Assembly (NCBI RefSeq): GCF_006442975.2 | Contig: NZ_CP083954.1 | Span: 4,595,501 to 4,659,500 of the forward strand | Source of the DNA: Mesorhizobium sp. B2-1-1 | GTDB taxonomy: Bacteria; Pseudomonadota; Alphaproteobacteria; Rhizobiales; Rhizobiaceae | DNA length: 64,000 bases | Reading direction: 5' to 3' | The notes under the pieces: generated by a model | Told to the model about the DNA's origin: nothing | The model's database searches: none | What the model saw: only the letters and a program-made list of their open reading frames with translations | Shown here: positions 9,113 to 19,995 of the stretch, one piece after another | Position numbering within the stretch: the first letter of the stretch is position 1 | Layout of the letters: the number at the start of each line of letters is the position of its first letter | Position numbers and translations under genes: made by a program

Positions 9113-9865
9113 TCATTCCTCTTTCGCTGGCCTGCGAAGCCGCAGGATGAGAACGGCGGCAAGTGCCGCGGCAAGCCCATACCAGGTCATAGCATATTGC
9201 AGATGGCTGTTCGGCAGGTCGATGATGGTGACACCGCCGATGGGCAAACCGCCCGGATTCGGCGTCTTGTCGGCGTCGATGAAGATTGGCACCAGCTTGG
9301 CGCTCGCCGGCAAGCCAGCGCTCGCCGCCATCACGTCACGGTCCTTCCAGTAAAAGATGTTCTTCGCCACGTCGTTGTCGGGAAGCATCATCGACGGCTT
9401 TGCCGGCAGCGGATTGCGAGCGAGGCCGGTGACCGTGACCTTGCCCGCGACCTGTCCCTTGGCGCGCTTGGCGGCATCCTTCAGATCGTATGGCACGAAA
9501 CCGCGATTGATCAGGACGAAGCGGCCATTGTCGAGGGCCAGCGGCGTGTAGACGTTGAAGCCGGCTTCGCCTTCCCATGTCGCGTAGAAATGCCGCTCGC
9601 CGGAATGCAGGAACGTGCCGGTCACCGTCACCGGCGTGTAGTCGGCGTCCCCAGTCGAGGCGAATTGTTTCTCGACCTCGGCCAGCGGGAGCGGCCGCGA
9701 GTGGGTGCGCTGGTCGATGGTCTGGATAAGACCTTCCTTCCAGTGCAGGCGCTGGACCTGCCAGGTGCCGAGCGCCAGCAGGATCAGGAGCAGGACGAGG
9801 CCAATGCCAAGCAGCAATACCGATCCTGGCCGCGAACGACCGCCCTTGGCGGACATGTCGGTCAT
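9113..9865 (-). CDS. SURF1 family cytochrome oxidase biogenesis protein
   Basis: This 250-residue inner-membrane protein helps assemble cytochrome c oxidase, probably through heme a delivery to subunit I. The start at 9865 overlaps the DUF983 stop as ATGA. A longer frame to 9955 would intrude on that gene. One membrane helix lies at residues 15-37 (VLLLGIGLVLLLILLALGTW) followed by QVQRLHWKEGLI, and a second near the end (YAMTWYGLAAALAAVLILRL). Between them are SURF1 motifs including GEAGFNVYTPL and FVLINRGFVPYDLKD. Its location behind the oxidase genes agrees with the role. Confidence 0.94.
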   Translation of the reverse strand: MTDMSAKGGRSRPGSVLLLGIGLVLLLILLALGTWQVQRLHWKEGLIQTIDQRTHSRPLPLAEVEKQFASTGDADYTPVTVTGTFLHSGERHFYATWEGEAGFNVYTPLALDNGRFVLINRGFVPYDLKDAAKRAKGQVAGKVTVTGLARNPLPAKPSMMLPDNDVAKNIFYWKDRDVMAASAGLPASAKLVPIFIDADKTPNPGGLPIGGVTIIDLPNSHLQYAMTWYGLAAALAAVLILRLRRPAKEE

Positions 9866-10248
9866 TCGCCGCGATCCAGCCGGCCCTCGGCCGCCTTGTT
9901 GCGGTACTGCAGCGTAAGCAGCACTCCCTTGATCAGCCGGAGCGCCGTCAGGCACAGCACCAGCGCCAGCGGGATCCAGACCAGCAGATGCAGCCAGAGC
10001 GGCGGGCTCAGCGTCACTTCGACCCAGAGCGCCAGGCCGACGATGATGAAGCCGATGATCAGGATGACGAAAACCGCGGGCCCGTCGCCGGCATCGGCAT
10101 AGGAATAATCAAGACCGCAATTGGTGCAGCGTTTGCCTACGGTGAGAAAGCCGGAAAACAGCCGCCCCTCGCCGCAGCGCGGGCAGCGTCCATGCAAGCC
10201 CGCCGAAATCGGGTCGATCGGAGGCCAGATCGCCTTGTCGTCGCTCAT
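9862..10248 (-). CDS. DUF983 family membrane protein
   Basis: This is a 128-residue protein with an N-terminal zinc-ribbon-like motif, Cys22-Cys25 (RCPRCGEGRLF) and Cys41-Cys44 (RCTNCGLDYSYAD), followed by two membrane helices (about residues 55-78 and 82-105). DUF983 genes are regularly found beside cytochrome oxidase genes in alphaproteobacteria, so a part in oxidase assembly is plausible but unproven. It overlaps SURF1 by four bases. A decayed L,D-transpeptidase remnant separates it from ctaE. Confidence 0.9.
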   Translation of the reverse strand: MSDDKAIWPPIDPISAGLHGRCPRCGEGRLFSGFLTVGKRCTNCGLDYSYADAGDGPAVFVILIIGFIIVGLALWVEVTLSPPLWLHLLVWIPLALVLCLTALRLIKGVLLTLQYRNKAAEGRLDRGE

Positions 10249-10251
10249 TGC

Positions 10252-10440
10252 TTACCGCTCAATCCTGATGGGTATTCCATCGACCACCACTGCCCCAGAC
10301 TTCGTCCATGCCGGAGTCCGTAACGGCAATGCCGCCGTCGGTCCAGCCGACCAATTGAAGCAGCCGCCGAATCCGTTCGGCTGGCCGTGGATCATGATCA
10401 TGCCGCCGGCATCGACACTGCGCGCCCTCGCAACCGCCCG
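10252..10440 (-). pseudogene. Decayed L,D-transpeptidase (YkuD) remnant
   Basis: The minus strand between ctaE and DUF983 encodes the last part of a YkuD domain broken over two frames. One frame reads GGMIMIHGQPNGFGGCFN, the neighbouring frame continues VGWTDGGIAVTDSGMDEVW, and the first frame resumes with VDGIPIRIER and a TAA at 10252-10254. Intact family members read as one HGxPN...DWTxGCIAVTxxEMDEIW...DGTPIxI run. At least two frameshifts are needed, and the catalytic cysteine of the xGC motif reads as glycine (TDGG). The upstream part of the gene is missing, cut near the ctaE terminator. The homology is recognised by motif, without a database search. Confidence 0.8.
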
Positions 10441-10452
10441 GATCGCATTGCA

Positions 10453-10494
10453 CCGAAAAGAAGAAGGGCGGCCACGTTGCCGCAGCCGCCCCTT
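10453..10494 (-). terminator. Rho-independent terminator of the cytochrome oxidase operon
   Basis: Downstream of ctaE on the minus strand, a stem pairs AAGGGGCGGC with GCCGCCCTT (plus-strand positions 10464-10472 and 10485-10494, one bulged base, 12-base loop). It is followed by a pyrimidine tract CTTCTTCTTTT. This fits a factor-independent terminator for the oxidase operon. Some read-through to DUF983 and SURF1 is possible. Confidence 0.65.
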
Positions 10495-10513
10495 CAAAGT
10501 CATCAGACCGGTA

Positions 10514-11392
10514 TCAATGGGCTTCGATTACCGCGCCGACCGATCCCCAGACATAGATCGAGGCGAACAGGAACAGCCAGACCACGTCGACGAAATGCCA
10601 GTACCATGCGGCAGCCTCGAAACCGAAATGCTGCTTGGGCGTGAAATCGCCCTTCATGGCCCGGATCAGGCAGACGGCCAAGAAGATGGTGCCGATGATG
10701 ACATGGAAGCCGTGGAAGCCGGTCGCCATGAAGAAGGTGGCGCCGTAGATGGAATCCTTGAAGGCGAACGGAGCATGCATGTACTCGTAGGCCTGCACCA
10801 TGGTGAACAGCATGCCGAGGCCGACGGTCAGCACCAGCCCGTTGATCAGCCCCTTGCGATCGCCGTGGATAAGGGAGTGGTGCGCCCAGGTGACCGTGGT
10901 GCCCGACAACAGCAGGATCACCGTGTTATAGAGCGGCAGATGGAAAGGATCGAGAACCTCCATGCCCTTCGGCGGCCAGACACCGCCGGTGAACGCGGTG
11001 CGGGCATATTGGTGGGCTTCGCTCGGAAACAGGCTGGCATCGAAATAGGCCCAAAACCAAGCGACGAAGAACATCACCTCGGAGGCGATGAACATGATCA
11101 TGCCATAGCGCAGATGCAACGACACGACCCGCGTGTGATGGCCCTCATGCGCTTCCTTGATCGTGTCCGACCACCAGGCGAACATGGTGTAGAGGACGAT
11201 AGCAAGGCCGATGAAGAACAGCCACGGATTGGCGATGTTGAAGCCGAAGATCGGGAACGAGCCGCCCTTCAGGTATTCCATGAGGCAAACGCCGCCAAAG
11301 GCGGTGACGAGCGCCCCTATCGATCCCAGGAAAGGCCACGGGCTCGGGTCGACGAGATGATAGTCGTGATGTTTTGCGTGCGCGTCTGCCAT
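10514..11392 (-). CDS. ctaE: Cytochrome c oxidase subunit III
   Basis: This 292-residue membrane subunit of the aa3-type oxidase stabilises the catalytic core. It starts [27 protein letters not shown], the usual alphaproteobacterial beginning. It has the lengthened seven-helix form, with [21 protein letters not shown] ([19 protein letters not shown]) and [14 protein letters not shown] signatures and the final [21 protein letters not shown] segment. It is the last of the structural oxidase genes, separated by one base from ctaG upstream and followed by a terminator. Confidence 0.97.
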   Translation of the reverse strand: MADAHAKHHDYHLVDPSPWPFLGSIGALVTAFGGVCLMEYLKGGSFPIFGFNIANPWLFFIGLAIVLYTMFAWWSDTIKEAHEGHHTRVVSLHLRYGMIMFIASEVMFFVAWFWAYFDASLFPSEAHQYARTAFTGGVWPPKGMEVLDPFHLPLYNTVILLLSGTTVTWAHHSLIHGDRKGLINGLVLTVGLGMLFTMVQAYEYMHAPFAFKDSIYGATFFMATGFHGFHVIIGTIFLAVCLIRAMKGDFTPKQHFGFEAAAWYWHFVDVVWLFLFASIYVWGSVGAVIEAH

Positions 11393-11393
11393 A

Positions 11394-12038
11394 TCAACCC
11401 CCGAGATTTCCTTCGGTATTTGAAATTGTCTTGCTGTTGCCCTGGACCGGCTCCGACGATGCGACCGGCTTGTTCTTCTCGACCGGAAACATCGTGTAGG
11501 ACAGGGTGATCGTCTTCACGTCCTTCAGTTCCGGCACGTTGACGATATCGGGGTCCACGTAGAACAGGACCGGCATGTCAAGCGTTTCGCCGGGCTTCAG
11601 CGTGGTGTCGGTGAAGCAGAAGCATTCGACCTTGTTGAAATAGGGACCCGCCAGTTCAGGCTGGACATTGAAGGTGGCGCGGCCGGTGATGGGGCGATCG
11701 AACTTGTTGGTCGCCTGATAGTGCGCCTGCACCGTCTCGCCGATCTTCATGGTCATCGAGCGCTGGACCGGCTGGAAATCCCACGGCACGCCGGCGATAT
11801 TGGCATCGAAGCGGACGGTGATCTCGCGATCGAGCACGCGGCCGGCATACTGCTTCTCGACGCGTTGCGTCGTGCCGCCATAGCCTGTCGCCTGGCAGAA
11901 CATCTTGTACAGCGGCACCGCGGCATAGGCCATGCCGATCATGCCGGTGAAGAAGGCAAGGCAGACGGCCGCAACAAGGCGGTTGCTGTTGTGCCCGGCC
12001 GGTTTGGCGCTCGTGTCGACACCCATCTCCCGCCTCAC
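11394..12038 (-). CDS. ctaG: Cytochrome c oxidase assembly protein CtaG/Cox11
   Basis: This 214-residue copper chaperone inserts CuB into subunit I. A single N-terminal helix (about residues 20-43) anchors a periplasmic domain. The copper-binding motif is CFCF in [15 protein letters not shown], and LFYVDPDI follows as in Cox11 proteins. The start taken is GTG at 12038, which overlaps the coxF stop as GTGA. An ATG four codons later is the alternative. It lies between coxF and ctaE, the standard order. Confidence 0.96.
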   Translation of the reverse strand: MRREMGVDTSAKPAGHNSNRLVAAVCLAFFTGMIGMAYAAVPLYKMFCQATGYGGTTQRVEKQYAGRVLDREITVRFDANIAGVPWDFQPVQRSMTMKIGETVQAHYQATNKFDRPITGRATFNVQPELAGPYFNKVECFCFTDTTLKPGETLDMPVLFYVDPDIVNVPELKDVKTITLSYTMFPVEKNKPVASSEPVQGNSKTISNTEGNLGG

Positions 12039-12202
12039 ATCGTGCCAGAGAGGTTATGACCGAACTTCACGATCGTCGCGATATAGAAGATAACGACCAG
12101 CACGGCCAAGGCTACGCCGATGGCGACCGAGCGGTTGCGCCGGGCCTTCCGCTGGCGTTCGGTCAAGGTGACCGTTTCGAGCTTGTCTTCGATCATGCTC
12201 AT
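12035..12202 (-). CDS. Small oxidase-cluster membrane protein, CoxF type
   Basis: This is a 55-residue protein with a charged N-terminus ([17 protein letters not shown]) and one membrane helix (about residues 26-45). The start chosen, MSMIEDK at 12202, overlaps the ctaB stop as ATGA, and its own stop overlaps the ctaG start. The position between ctaB and ctaG and the single-helix form match the small CoxF proteins of alphaproteobacterial oxidase operons, whose function is not settled. Much longer in-frame extensions run back through ctaB and are artefacts. Confidence 0.85.
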   Translation of the reverse strand: MSMIEDKLETVTLTERQRKARRNRSVAIGVALAVLVVIFYIATIVKFGHNLSGTM

Positions 12203-13143
12203 GCTCCACCCACCGCAAGTGCACGTTCGACGACGCTGTCGGCGAGATAGACGGCGAAGATGGCGAAGAGATAGAGCAGCGAATAGCCGAACAACGCCTT
12301 GGCTGGCTTCATCGCGCGATCGTCGTCGGACATGCCAAGCACTTTCCACGCATACCAGACAAAGCCGAGCCCGAGCAGCAGGGCAGCCACGCCATAGAAC
12401 GGCGTGGTGTAGCCAAGCAGCCACGGCAGCACACCGACCGGGGCCAGCACCAGAGCATAGGCGAAGATCTGACGGCGGGTCGACGCCGGGCCGGCGACAT
12501 TGGGCATCATCGGGATGCCGGCGCGTTCATAATCCTGCGACTTGAACAGCGCCAGCGCCCAGAAATGCGGCGGCGTCCACAGGAAGATGATGAGGAACAG
12601 GACGACGCTCTCCAGGCTGACCGTGCCGGTCACCGCGGCCCAGCCGATCACGGGCGGAATGGCGCCGGCAGCACCGCCGATGACGATGTTCTGCGGCGTC
12701 CAGCGCTTCAGCCACATTGTGTAGACGACGGCATAGAAGAAGATGGTGAAGGCCAGCAGCGCCGCCGACAGCCAGTTGACCAGCACGCCGAGCGTCATCA
12801 CCGACAAAACCGAAAGCACCAACCCAAAGCTCAACGCCTCGTGGGGCTGGATGCGGCCGGCCGGCACCGGGCGGGTGGCGGTGCGTGTCATCACCGCGTC
12901 GATATCGGCATCGTACCACATATTGAGCGCGCCGGAGGCACCAGCCCCGATGGCAATAGCCAGGATCGCGATCACCGCCAGCAGCGGATTGATGGTCACG
13001 GGTGCCGCGACCAGTCCGACAAAGGCGGTGAACACCACCAGCGACATGACGCGCGGCTTCAGGAGGGCGAAGAAATCACCCGCCGTCGCTTCCGACATGC
13101 GGAAGCCCGCTTCGTCAATGCTGGTTTCGTCGACAAGGGCCAT
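12199..13143 (-). CDS. ctaB: Protoheme IX farnesyltransferase (heme O synthase)
   Basis: This 314-residue polytopic membrane prenyltransferase of the UbiA superfamily adds farnesyl diphosphate to heme b, making heme o for the oxidase. The first Asp-rich motif is [19 protein letters not shown] near residues 95-115, and a second conserved region is [21 protein letters not shown]. Around nine helices are visible. It begins 73 bases after the ctaD stop, with a strong hairpin in the gap, and its stop overlaps coxF. Confidence 0.96.
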   Translation of the reverse strand: MALVDETSIDEAGFRMSEATAGDFFALLKPRVMSLVVFTAFVGLVAAPVTINPLLAVIAILAIAIGAGASGALNMWYDADIDAVMTRTATRPVPAGRIQPHEALSFGLVLSVLSVMTLGVLVNWLSAALLAFTIFFYAVVYTMWLKRWTPQNIVIGGAAGAIPPVIGWAAVTGTVSLESVVLFLIIFLWTPPHFWALALFKSQDYERAGIPMMPNVAGPASTRRQIFAYALVLAPVGVLPWLLGYTTPFYGVAALLLGLGFVWYAWKVLGMSDDDRAMKPAKALFGYSLLYLFAIFAVYLADSVVERALAVGGA

Positions 13144-13171
13144 GCGTACTCAAATCCATATTCCGTTTGGC

Positions 13172-13199
13172 CGAAACCGCCGGCAGGCCGGCGGTTTCG
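13172..13199 (-). promoter_or_regulatory. Intercistronic hairpin between ctaD and ctaB
   Basis: A perfect 13-bp inverted repeat (CGAAACCGCCGGC, two-base centre, then its complement) lies in the 72-base gap after ctaD. No T-tract follows on either strand, so a classical terminator is unlikely. A stable hairpin at this place could protect the 3' end of ctaD mRNA or lower expression of the downstream assembly genes relative to the structural subunits. That role is inference. Confidence 0.6.
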
Positions 13200-13215
13200 A
13201 TTCCGGGCTGCCGCC

Positions 13216-14883
<1,668 letters not shown>

Positions 14884-14906
14884 CTAAATCTTGCTAACCC
14901 GCGGCA

Positions 14907-15806
14907 TCAGTTGCCGGCGGCCGCTACCTTGTTCTGGCCATCGACCTCGGCCATCAGCGTCTTGTTGGCGCCGGGCAGATCGGTCTTGGCCGCAGCCAGC
15001 CAGGTCTTGAACTGCGCGTCGGAGACGACGCGGATGGCGATCGGCATGAAGGCATGGTCCTTGCCGCAGAGCTGCGAGCACTGGCCGTAGTAGAGGCCTT
15101 CCTTCTCCGCCTTGAACCAGGTCTCGTTGGTGCGGCCGGGAATGGCATCGATCTTGATGCCGAAGGACGGCATGGCGAAGGAATGGATCACGTCGGTCGC
15201 GGTGACGAGCACCCGGGTCATCGTGTGGACGGGCACCACCATCTCGTTGTCGACGGCAAGCAGGCGCGGATAGACCTTGCGATCTTCCTTGCCGGCGGCG
15301 GCACGGTCGCCATCCTGGAGGATCGCCGAGTTGAACGAGAGCGTGTTGTCGGTCTGGTATTCGTAATCCCAGTTCCACTGGTTGCCCGTCGCCTTGACGG
15401 TGAGCTTGGCTTCTTCCGGCGGCGTGTACTGCGCGGTCAAGAGCTGGAACGAGGGGATGGCGAGGCAGAGCAGGACGACGACGGGGCCGACAGTCCAGAT
15501 CACCTCGATCAGCGTGTTGTGGCTGGTCTTGGACGGAACCGGGTTGGCGCTCGCGCGGAATTTCACGATGCAGTAGATCAGAAGGACCAATACCAGGGCG
15601 GTGATCGGGATGATGAACCACATCGTGTAGTTTCCGAACCACTCGATCTGGCGCATCATGTCGGTTGCCGGCGCCTGGAAGGTCGTCTCCCACTCGACGG
15701 GCTGATCGGCATGGGCGGCCGTGCCGGCGAAAAACGTGGTAACGGCACAAGCGCTTAGAAACTTGGCACTTGCTGGAAGCTTGGCGTTTGCCAGGAAATT
15801 TCTCAT
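14907..15806 (-). CDS. ctaC: Cytochrome c oxidase subunit II
   Basis: This 299-residue subunit accepts electrons from cytochrome c through a dinuclear CuA centre. The start at 15806 gives a signal peptide (MRNFLANAKLPASAKFLSA to AAHA). A longer frame to 15923 has no such support. Two helices (about residues 55-80 and 95-115) precede the periplasmic cupredoxin domain. The CuA ligands are in YGQCSQLCGKDHAFMPI plus the upstream HSFAMPSFGIK histidine. It is the first gene of the oxidase operon, and the promoter must lie in the 375 bases upstream. Confidence 0.97.
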   Translation of the reverse strand: MRNFLANAKLPASAKFLSACAVTTFFAGTAAHADQPVEWETTFQAPATDMMRQIEWFGNYTMWFIIPITALVLVLLIYCIVKFRASANPVPSKTSHNTLIEVIWTVGPVVVLLCLAIPSFQLLTAQYTPPEEAKLTVKATGNQWNWDYEYQTDNTLSFNSAILQDGDRAAAGKEDRKVYPRLLAVDNEMVVPVHTMTRVLVTATDVIHSFAMPSFGIKIDAIPGRTNETWFKAEKEGLYYGQCSQLCGKDHAFMPIAIRVVSDAQFKTWLAAAKTDLPGANKTLMAEVDGQNKVAAAGN

Positions 15807-16181
15807 CGCCCTCTTCGTCTCCCAGTTCCTCGCGGCTGTGTCCACGAGAATAACGAACAATGCCGGGACGGGAATCCCGACTGTCTCAAGCTGGTTCAAA
15901 CCATACTCTTTTTCCCTCCGCAAGAAAGGAGCGGAGGAAACCGTGCGGCATTTTTGCGCGCAAGCCGGAATGCATCTTTGAAGGCGGCGGCCGCCATGGC
16001 GAATCGGCTATGTTCGACGGATCGGCTGCTTGCTGCCGGCCGGCGCGCCTAGCGTCGTAATTCGGGCGAAATTGGCTAGGAAAAGCGCCGCATGGGCATT
16101 TTCGTGGCGGCTCGGCCGCTGTCTCGTCCTTTACTTGGCTTTGGCGCGGCTTAAAGTGCCGTGATTCGCAATGGAGCCGTC
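15807..16181. promoter_or_regulatory. Divergent intergenic region upstream of ctaC and the IalB gene
   Basis: This 375-base region holds no convincing gene. It must carry the promoter of the minus-strand oxidase operon and that of the plus-strand IalB gene. A 7-bp hairpin (CCTCCGC at 15915-15921 with GCGGAGG at 15931-15937) lies about 110 bases upstream of ctaC in its probable leader. I could not assign -35/-10 elements or a known regulator site with confidence. Confidence 0.5.
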
Positions 16182-16727
16182 ATGAACTCTTGGCTGTCGG
16201 GATTTGGGCTTTCGAGCCCCTTGGCGAAGGTCATCTTTCTCGCCGCCTTGTCCGTCGCCGGCTTGTCGGCCGCCGGCCAGGCCAACGCGGCCCAGCCGAG
16301 CGGCACGGTGCGCTCGACCCATGGCGCGTGGTCGATCATCTGCGACACGCCGGCCGGCGCCACGTCCGAACAATGCGTGATGATGCAGAACGTCGTCGCC
16401 GAGGACCGCCCAGAGATGGGGCTGTCGGTCGTGGTGCTGCGCACCGCCGACAACAAGGCGGAGATCCTGCGCGTGCTGGCGCCGCTCGGCGTGCTCTTGC
16501 CCAACGGGCTCGGCCTCAATGTCGACGGCAAGGATATCGGCCGCGCTTATTTCGTGCGCTGCTTCCAGGACGGCTGCTACGCCGAGGTCATTCTCGAGAA
16601 GCCGCTGCTCGATACGCTGAAGACCGGCACGTCGGCCACGTTCATCGTCTTCCAGACGCCAGAAGAAGGCATCGGCATCCCGGTGGACCTCAAGGGTTTT
16701 GCCGACGGATTTGCGGCCCTGCCGTAG
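16182..16727 (+). CDS. Invasion-associated locus B (IalB) family protein
   Basis: This 181-residue exported protein has a signal peptide ending at GQANA. The ATG at 16182 is used, with GGAG upstream, in preference to a GTG seven codons earlier. The mature part shows IalB features: HGAWSIICDTP, a first cysteine pair around CDTPAGATSEQC, and a second pair in YFVRCFQDGCYAEV, followed by a GTSATFIVFQTPEEGIGIPVDL-like end. The family is named from Bartonella, where IalB affects erythrocyte invasion. In soil and plant-associated rhizobia the role is unknown, so no virulence function should be assumed. Confidence 0.88.
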   Translation: MNSWLSGFGLSSPLAKVIFLAALSVAGLSAAGQANAAQPSGTVRSTHGAWSIICDTPAGATSEQCVMMQNVVAEDRPEMGLSVVVLRTADNKAEILRVLAPLGVLLPNGLGLNVDGKDIGRAYFVRCFQDGCYAEVILEKPLLDTLKTGTSATFIVFQTPEEGIGIPVDLKGFADGFAALP

Positions 16728-16891
16728 ACTCCCGCGCCTCGATCCGGGAGCTGCCGATCAACGATAGGTTTTCCGGACCTGGGATAGATCCGGGACGCCG
16801 CCGCCCTGCATTTGAATGACGATTGGCGATTGTCTGGGCGCGGCTTCGCGCCTACATCCCGGATATAACCATTCATCCACGGACTTACGCC

Positions 16892-18304
16892 ATGAACAGC
16901 CTTATCGGCCAATTCGATATTTCCGACGATCGCGTCAAGGAGATCGTCGCAGAGACCATCAACGGCGCCGACGATGGCGAGTTGTTCGTCGAATACAGCG
17001 AGAGCGAAGCGCTAATGTTCGACAACGGTCGGCTGAAGACGGCCAATTTCAACACCGACCAGGGTTTCGGCCTACGCGCGGTTGCCGGCGAAGCCAGCGG
17101 CTATGCCCACTCCAGCGACCTGTCCGAGGCTTCGCTGCGACGCGCGGCTGACGCCGTCTCGACCGTCAAGGGCGGTTATTCCGGAACGCTTGCCGCCGCG
17201 CCCGCCCGCACCAACCGCCATCTCTATGGCGATGAGAACCCGATCCCCTCCCCTTCCTTCGAGGCCAAGGCGAAGCTGTTGCAGGAAGTCGACGCATGGC
17301 TGCGCGCCGAGGATCCGCGCGTGCGCCAGGTCTCGGCATCGCTGACCTCGTCCTGGCAGCATGTCGAGATCGTGCGCGCCGACGGCCAGGTGGTGCGCGA
17401 CATCCGGCCGCTGGTCAGGGTGAACGTGTCGGTGGTGGTCGGCGACGGCGACCGCCAGGAAAGCGGCTCCTACGGCATGGGCGGACGCAAGGCGTTCGGC
17501 GACTTCCTCGTCGAGGACAGCTGGAAGCACGCCGCCAAGGAGGCGCTGCGTCAGGCGCTGGTCAATCTCGAAGCCGTACCGGCGCCGGCCGGCACTTTCG
17601 ACATCGTGCTCTCCAGCGGCTGGCCCGGCGTCATGCTGCACGAGGCCGTCGGCCACGGGCTGGAAGGCGACTTCAACCGCAAGAAGACATCCGCTTTCGC
17701 CGGCCTGATGGGCCAGCAGGTGGCGGCAAAGGGCGTCACCGTCGTCGATGACGGCACGATCGCGGAACGACGCGGGTCGCTCACCGTCGACGATGAAGGC
17801 ACGCCTTCGGCGCGCAACGTGCTGATCGAGGACGGCAAGCTGGTCGGTTACATGCAGGACCGCCAGAACGCCCGGCTGATGGGCATGCGGGCCACCGGCA
17901 ACGGAAGGCGCGAGGGCTACGCGCACCAGCCGATGCCGCGCATGACCAACACCTACATGACATCGGGCGACATGGAGCCGGACGAGATCATCGCCTCGGT
18001 CAGGAACGGCATCTATGCCGTCTCCTTCGGCGGCGGCCAGGTCGACATCACCTCCGGAAAGTTCGTGTTCGGCTGCACCGAAGCCTACATGATCGAGAAC
18101 GGCAAGGTGACGCAGCCGATCAAGGGCGCAATGCTGATCGGTAACGGGCCCGACGCCATGCACCGCGTTTCGATGATCGGCAATGACATGAAGCTCGACA
18201 ACGGCATCGGCATGTGCGGCAAGGCTGGACAGGGCGTGCCGGTCGGCGTCGGCCAGCCGCACCTCAGGATGGACCAGATGACGGTCGGCGGCACAAGGGT
18301 TTGA
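16892..18304 (+). CDS. tldD: Metalloprotease TldD
   Basis: This 470-residue subunit of the TldD/TldE zinc protease processes small peptides such as microcin B17 and the antitoxin CcdA in E. coli. The metal site is visible in LHEAVGHGLEGDFNRK (HExxxH), with the third ligand expected in the GKFVFGCTEAYMIENGKVT region. The N-terminal segment FVEYSESEALMFDNGRLKTAN and the terminal VPVGVGQPHLRMDQMTVGGT are typical. The start at 16892 (MNSLIGQFDIS) is preferred to an upstream in-frame ATG. The TldE partner is not in this window. Confidence 0.96.
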   Translation: MNSLIGQFDISDDRVKEIVAETINGADDGELFVEYSESEALMFDNGRLKTANFNTDQGFGLRAVAGEASGYAHSSDLSEASLRRAADAVSTVKGGYSGTLAAAPARTNRHLYGDENPIPSPSFEAKAKLLQEVDAWLRAEDPRVRQVSASLTSSWQHVEIVRADGQVVRDIRPLVRVNVSVVVGDGDRQESGSYGMGGRKAFGDFLVEDSWKHAAKEALRQALVNLEAVPAPAGTFDIVLSSGWPGVMLHEAVGHGLEGDFNRKKTSAFAGLMGQQVAAKGVTVVDDGTIAERRGSLTVDDEGTPSARNVLIEDGKLVGYMQDRQNARLMGMRATGNGRREGYAHQPMPRMTNTYMTSGDMEPDEIIASVRNGIYAVSFGGGQVDITSGKFVFGCTEAYMIENGKVTQPIKGAMLIGNGPDAMHRVSMIGNDMKLDNGIGMCGKAGQGVPVGVGQPHLRMDQMTVGGTRV

Positions 18305-18325
18305 AGCCGCCTCGTGGCCAGTCTG

Positions 18326-18610
18326 CTAGGTCTTGCTCACAGACCGGCGCGACGTGGCATACAGGATCAGGAAGCCGATAACGCCGCCGATCGCGTACTG
18401 GGTCCATGCACTCAGGTAGTCGACGATCCCATCATGGCCCGAGACATAGAGCGCAGCGCCGACAAACGTCATGACCGCGACGCCAAGCGCATAGGATGGC
18501 ACCAGCCCCACACGCGTGAATTTTCTCAAGATCCAAGCGAGCACCGCACCGGTGAGCGCCATGATGAGAGCCGAACCAAAAATCTCGGCAACAAAACCTG
18601 GTGAAATCAT
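18326..18610 (-). CDS. Small membrane protein of unknown function
   Basis: This 94-residue hypothetical protein has three hydrophobic segments (about residues 5-27, 34-56 and 68-85) separated by short basic loops, ending in RRSVSKT. It is an integral membrane protein by composition. No family was recognised. It converges with tldD, 21 bases apart, and stands alone on the minus strand. A purine-rich GGGGGAGAAG stretch in front of the ATG can serve as ribosome binding site, which supports translation. Confidence 0.65.
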   Translation of the reverse strand: MISPGFVAEIFGSALIMALTGAVLAWILRKFTRVGLVPSYALGVAVMTFVGAALYVSGHDGIVDYLSAWTQYAIGGVIGFLILYATSRRSVSKT

Positions 18611-18759
18611 CTTCTCCCCCTATCCCAATTTGGATTATGCCTTTTTGAGGGGCAGATTCAACCGCAGTGGCGATGATCCACAACTTTAGCGATAAACCTG
18701 GCTGGGATTTCGGGGCAGACTGCATGACGCTGCCGGTCTCGCTGAGCAGGGTTAAGCGC

Positions 18760-19995
18760 CTAGCGTCTTTTCCGCGGCTTCTCCAGCAAGGCAACAGCCT
18801 CGACATGGGGCGACCACAGAAACTGATCGATCGGCGTCACGCTTTTCACCGCGTAGCCGCCGTCGATGAGGATGCGCAAATCCCGCGCGAGCGTCACCGG
18901 GTTGCAGGAGACCGCGGCAACGAATGGAACATCCGAGCGGGCGATCTGCTTCGACTGATCCTCCGCGCCCGCGCGGGGCGGATCGAAGACAACGCCATCA
19001 AAGGCGTTTAACTCCTTGAACGTCAGCGGACGGCGGAACAGGTCTCGGCGCTCGCCGGTCACGCGTTTCAGGCCGGTGGCGAAGCGTGAACCCCGATCGA
19101 GCGCCGAAAGCGCGGCCGCATCGCCCTCCACCGCATGCACTTCCGATCTCGCGGCCAACCGCAGGGCGAAGCTGCCGCAGCCGGCGAAGAGATCGGCAAT
19201 TTTTTTGGCACGTTTCAGATGTCCGCCGACGATATCGGCCATGGTCCGTTCGGCTGCCTCCGTCGCCTGCAGGAAGGCGCCCGGCGGCACCGCGACGGCA
19301 ACGCTGCCGAACATGACGACAGGCTTCTTCGGCTCGATGATGATCTCGTCATCGATGGACAGTCTGGCAAAGCCCTGCGCAATGACAAAATTGGCGGCGA
19401 TGCGGCGCTGGTTTTCGCCGAGCTTGCCCGATTCATGCACCGCCACGTCGAGGCCGGAATCCGTCACTGTGACCGCCATGCGAAACGATTTCGGGGTGGC
19501 GCAGATCAATTCGGCGAGTGCCCTCAAGCCGTCGAGCGCGCTGACGATCCCAGGCAGCGAGATCGGGCATTCGGAGATGGAAATGATTTCCGGCGACAGA
19601 TGGCGATTGAAGCCGAGCAGCATGCCTGTTTCGGTGCGCCTGGCGGCGAGCACGACGCGGCGGCGCGTGTGCGGCGCGCAGGCGACCAGACCGCCTATTT
19701 CGCAATCGATGCCTCTCAGCGCATGCACGACCTTCTCGCGCTTCCACTGCTGATAGGCTTGCGCCTCCAAATGCTGGAGGGCGCAGCCGCCGCACTCGCC
19801 GAAATGTCGGCAGGCGGGTTCGATGCGCAGGGGCGAGGCCTCGATCAGCGCCATCAGCGTGGCGCGATCCCTTTCACGCGCCGCGGTGACGACCTCGCCT
19901 GGCAGCGTGAAAGGAATGAACAGATCGCCGCTTTCGGTGTCGGCGATGCCATCCCCCTGGGCGCCAAGCTTTTTGATGGTGAAGCGTGCACTCAT
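18760..19995 (-). CDS. TrmA/RlmCD-type RNA m5U methyltransferase
   Basis: This 411-residue SAM-dependent enzyme makes 5-methyluridine in RNA, probably 23S rRNA. An N-terminal TRAM domain (1-55) is followed by iron-sulfur ligands Cys62, Cys68, Cys71 (ACRHFGECGGCALQH) and Cys143 (ISECPIS). The methylase core has FLQATEAAE, DLFAGCGSFALRLA for SAM, FDPPRAG, and the catalytic cysteine in VAAVSCNPVTLARDL. The exact target uridine cannot be decided from sequence. It overlaps tlyA by four bases (ATGA), so two RNA methylases are translationally coupled. Confidence 0.92.
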   Translation of the reverse strand: MSARFTIKKLGAQGDGIADTESGDLFIPFTLPGEVVTAARERDRATLMALIEASPLRIEPACRHFGECGGCALQHLEAQAYQQWKREKVVHALRGIDCEIGGLVACAPHTRRRVVLAARRTETGMLLGFNRHLSPEIISISECPISLPGIVSALDGLRALAELICATPKSFRMAVTVTDSGLDVAVHESGKLGENQRRIAANFVIAQGFARLSIDDEIIIEPKKPVVMFGSVAVAVPPGAFLQATEAAERTMADIVGGHLKRAKKIADLFAGCGSFALRLAARSEVHAVEGDAAALSALDRGSRFATGLKRVTGERRDLFRRPLTFKELNAFDGVVFDPPRAGAEDQSKQIARSDVPFVAAVSCNPVTLARDLRILIDGGYAVKSVTPIDQFLWSPHVEAVALLEKPRKRR

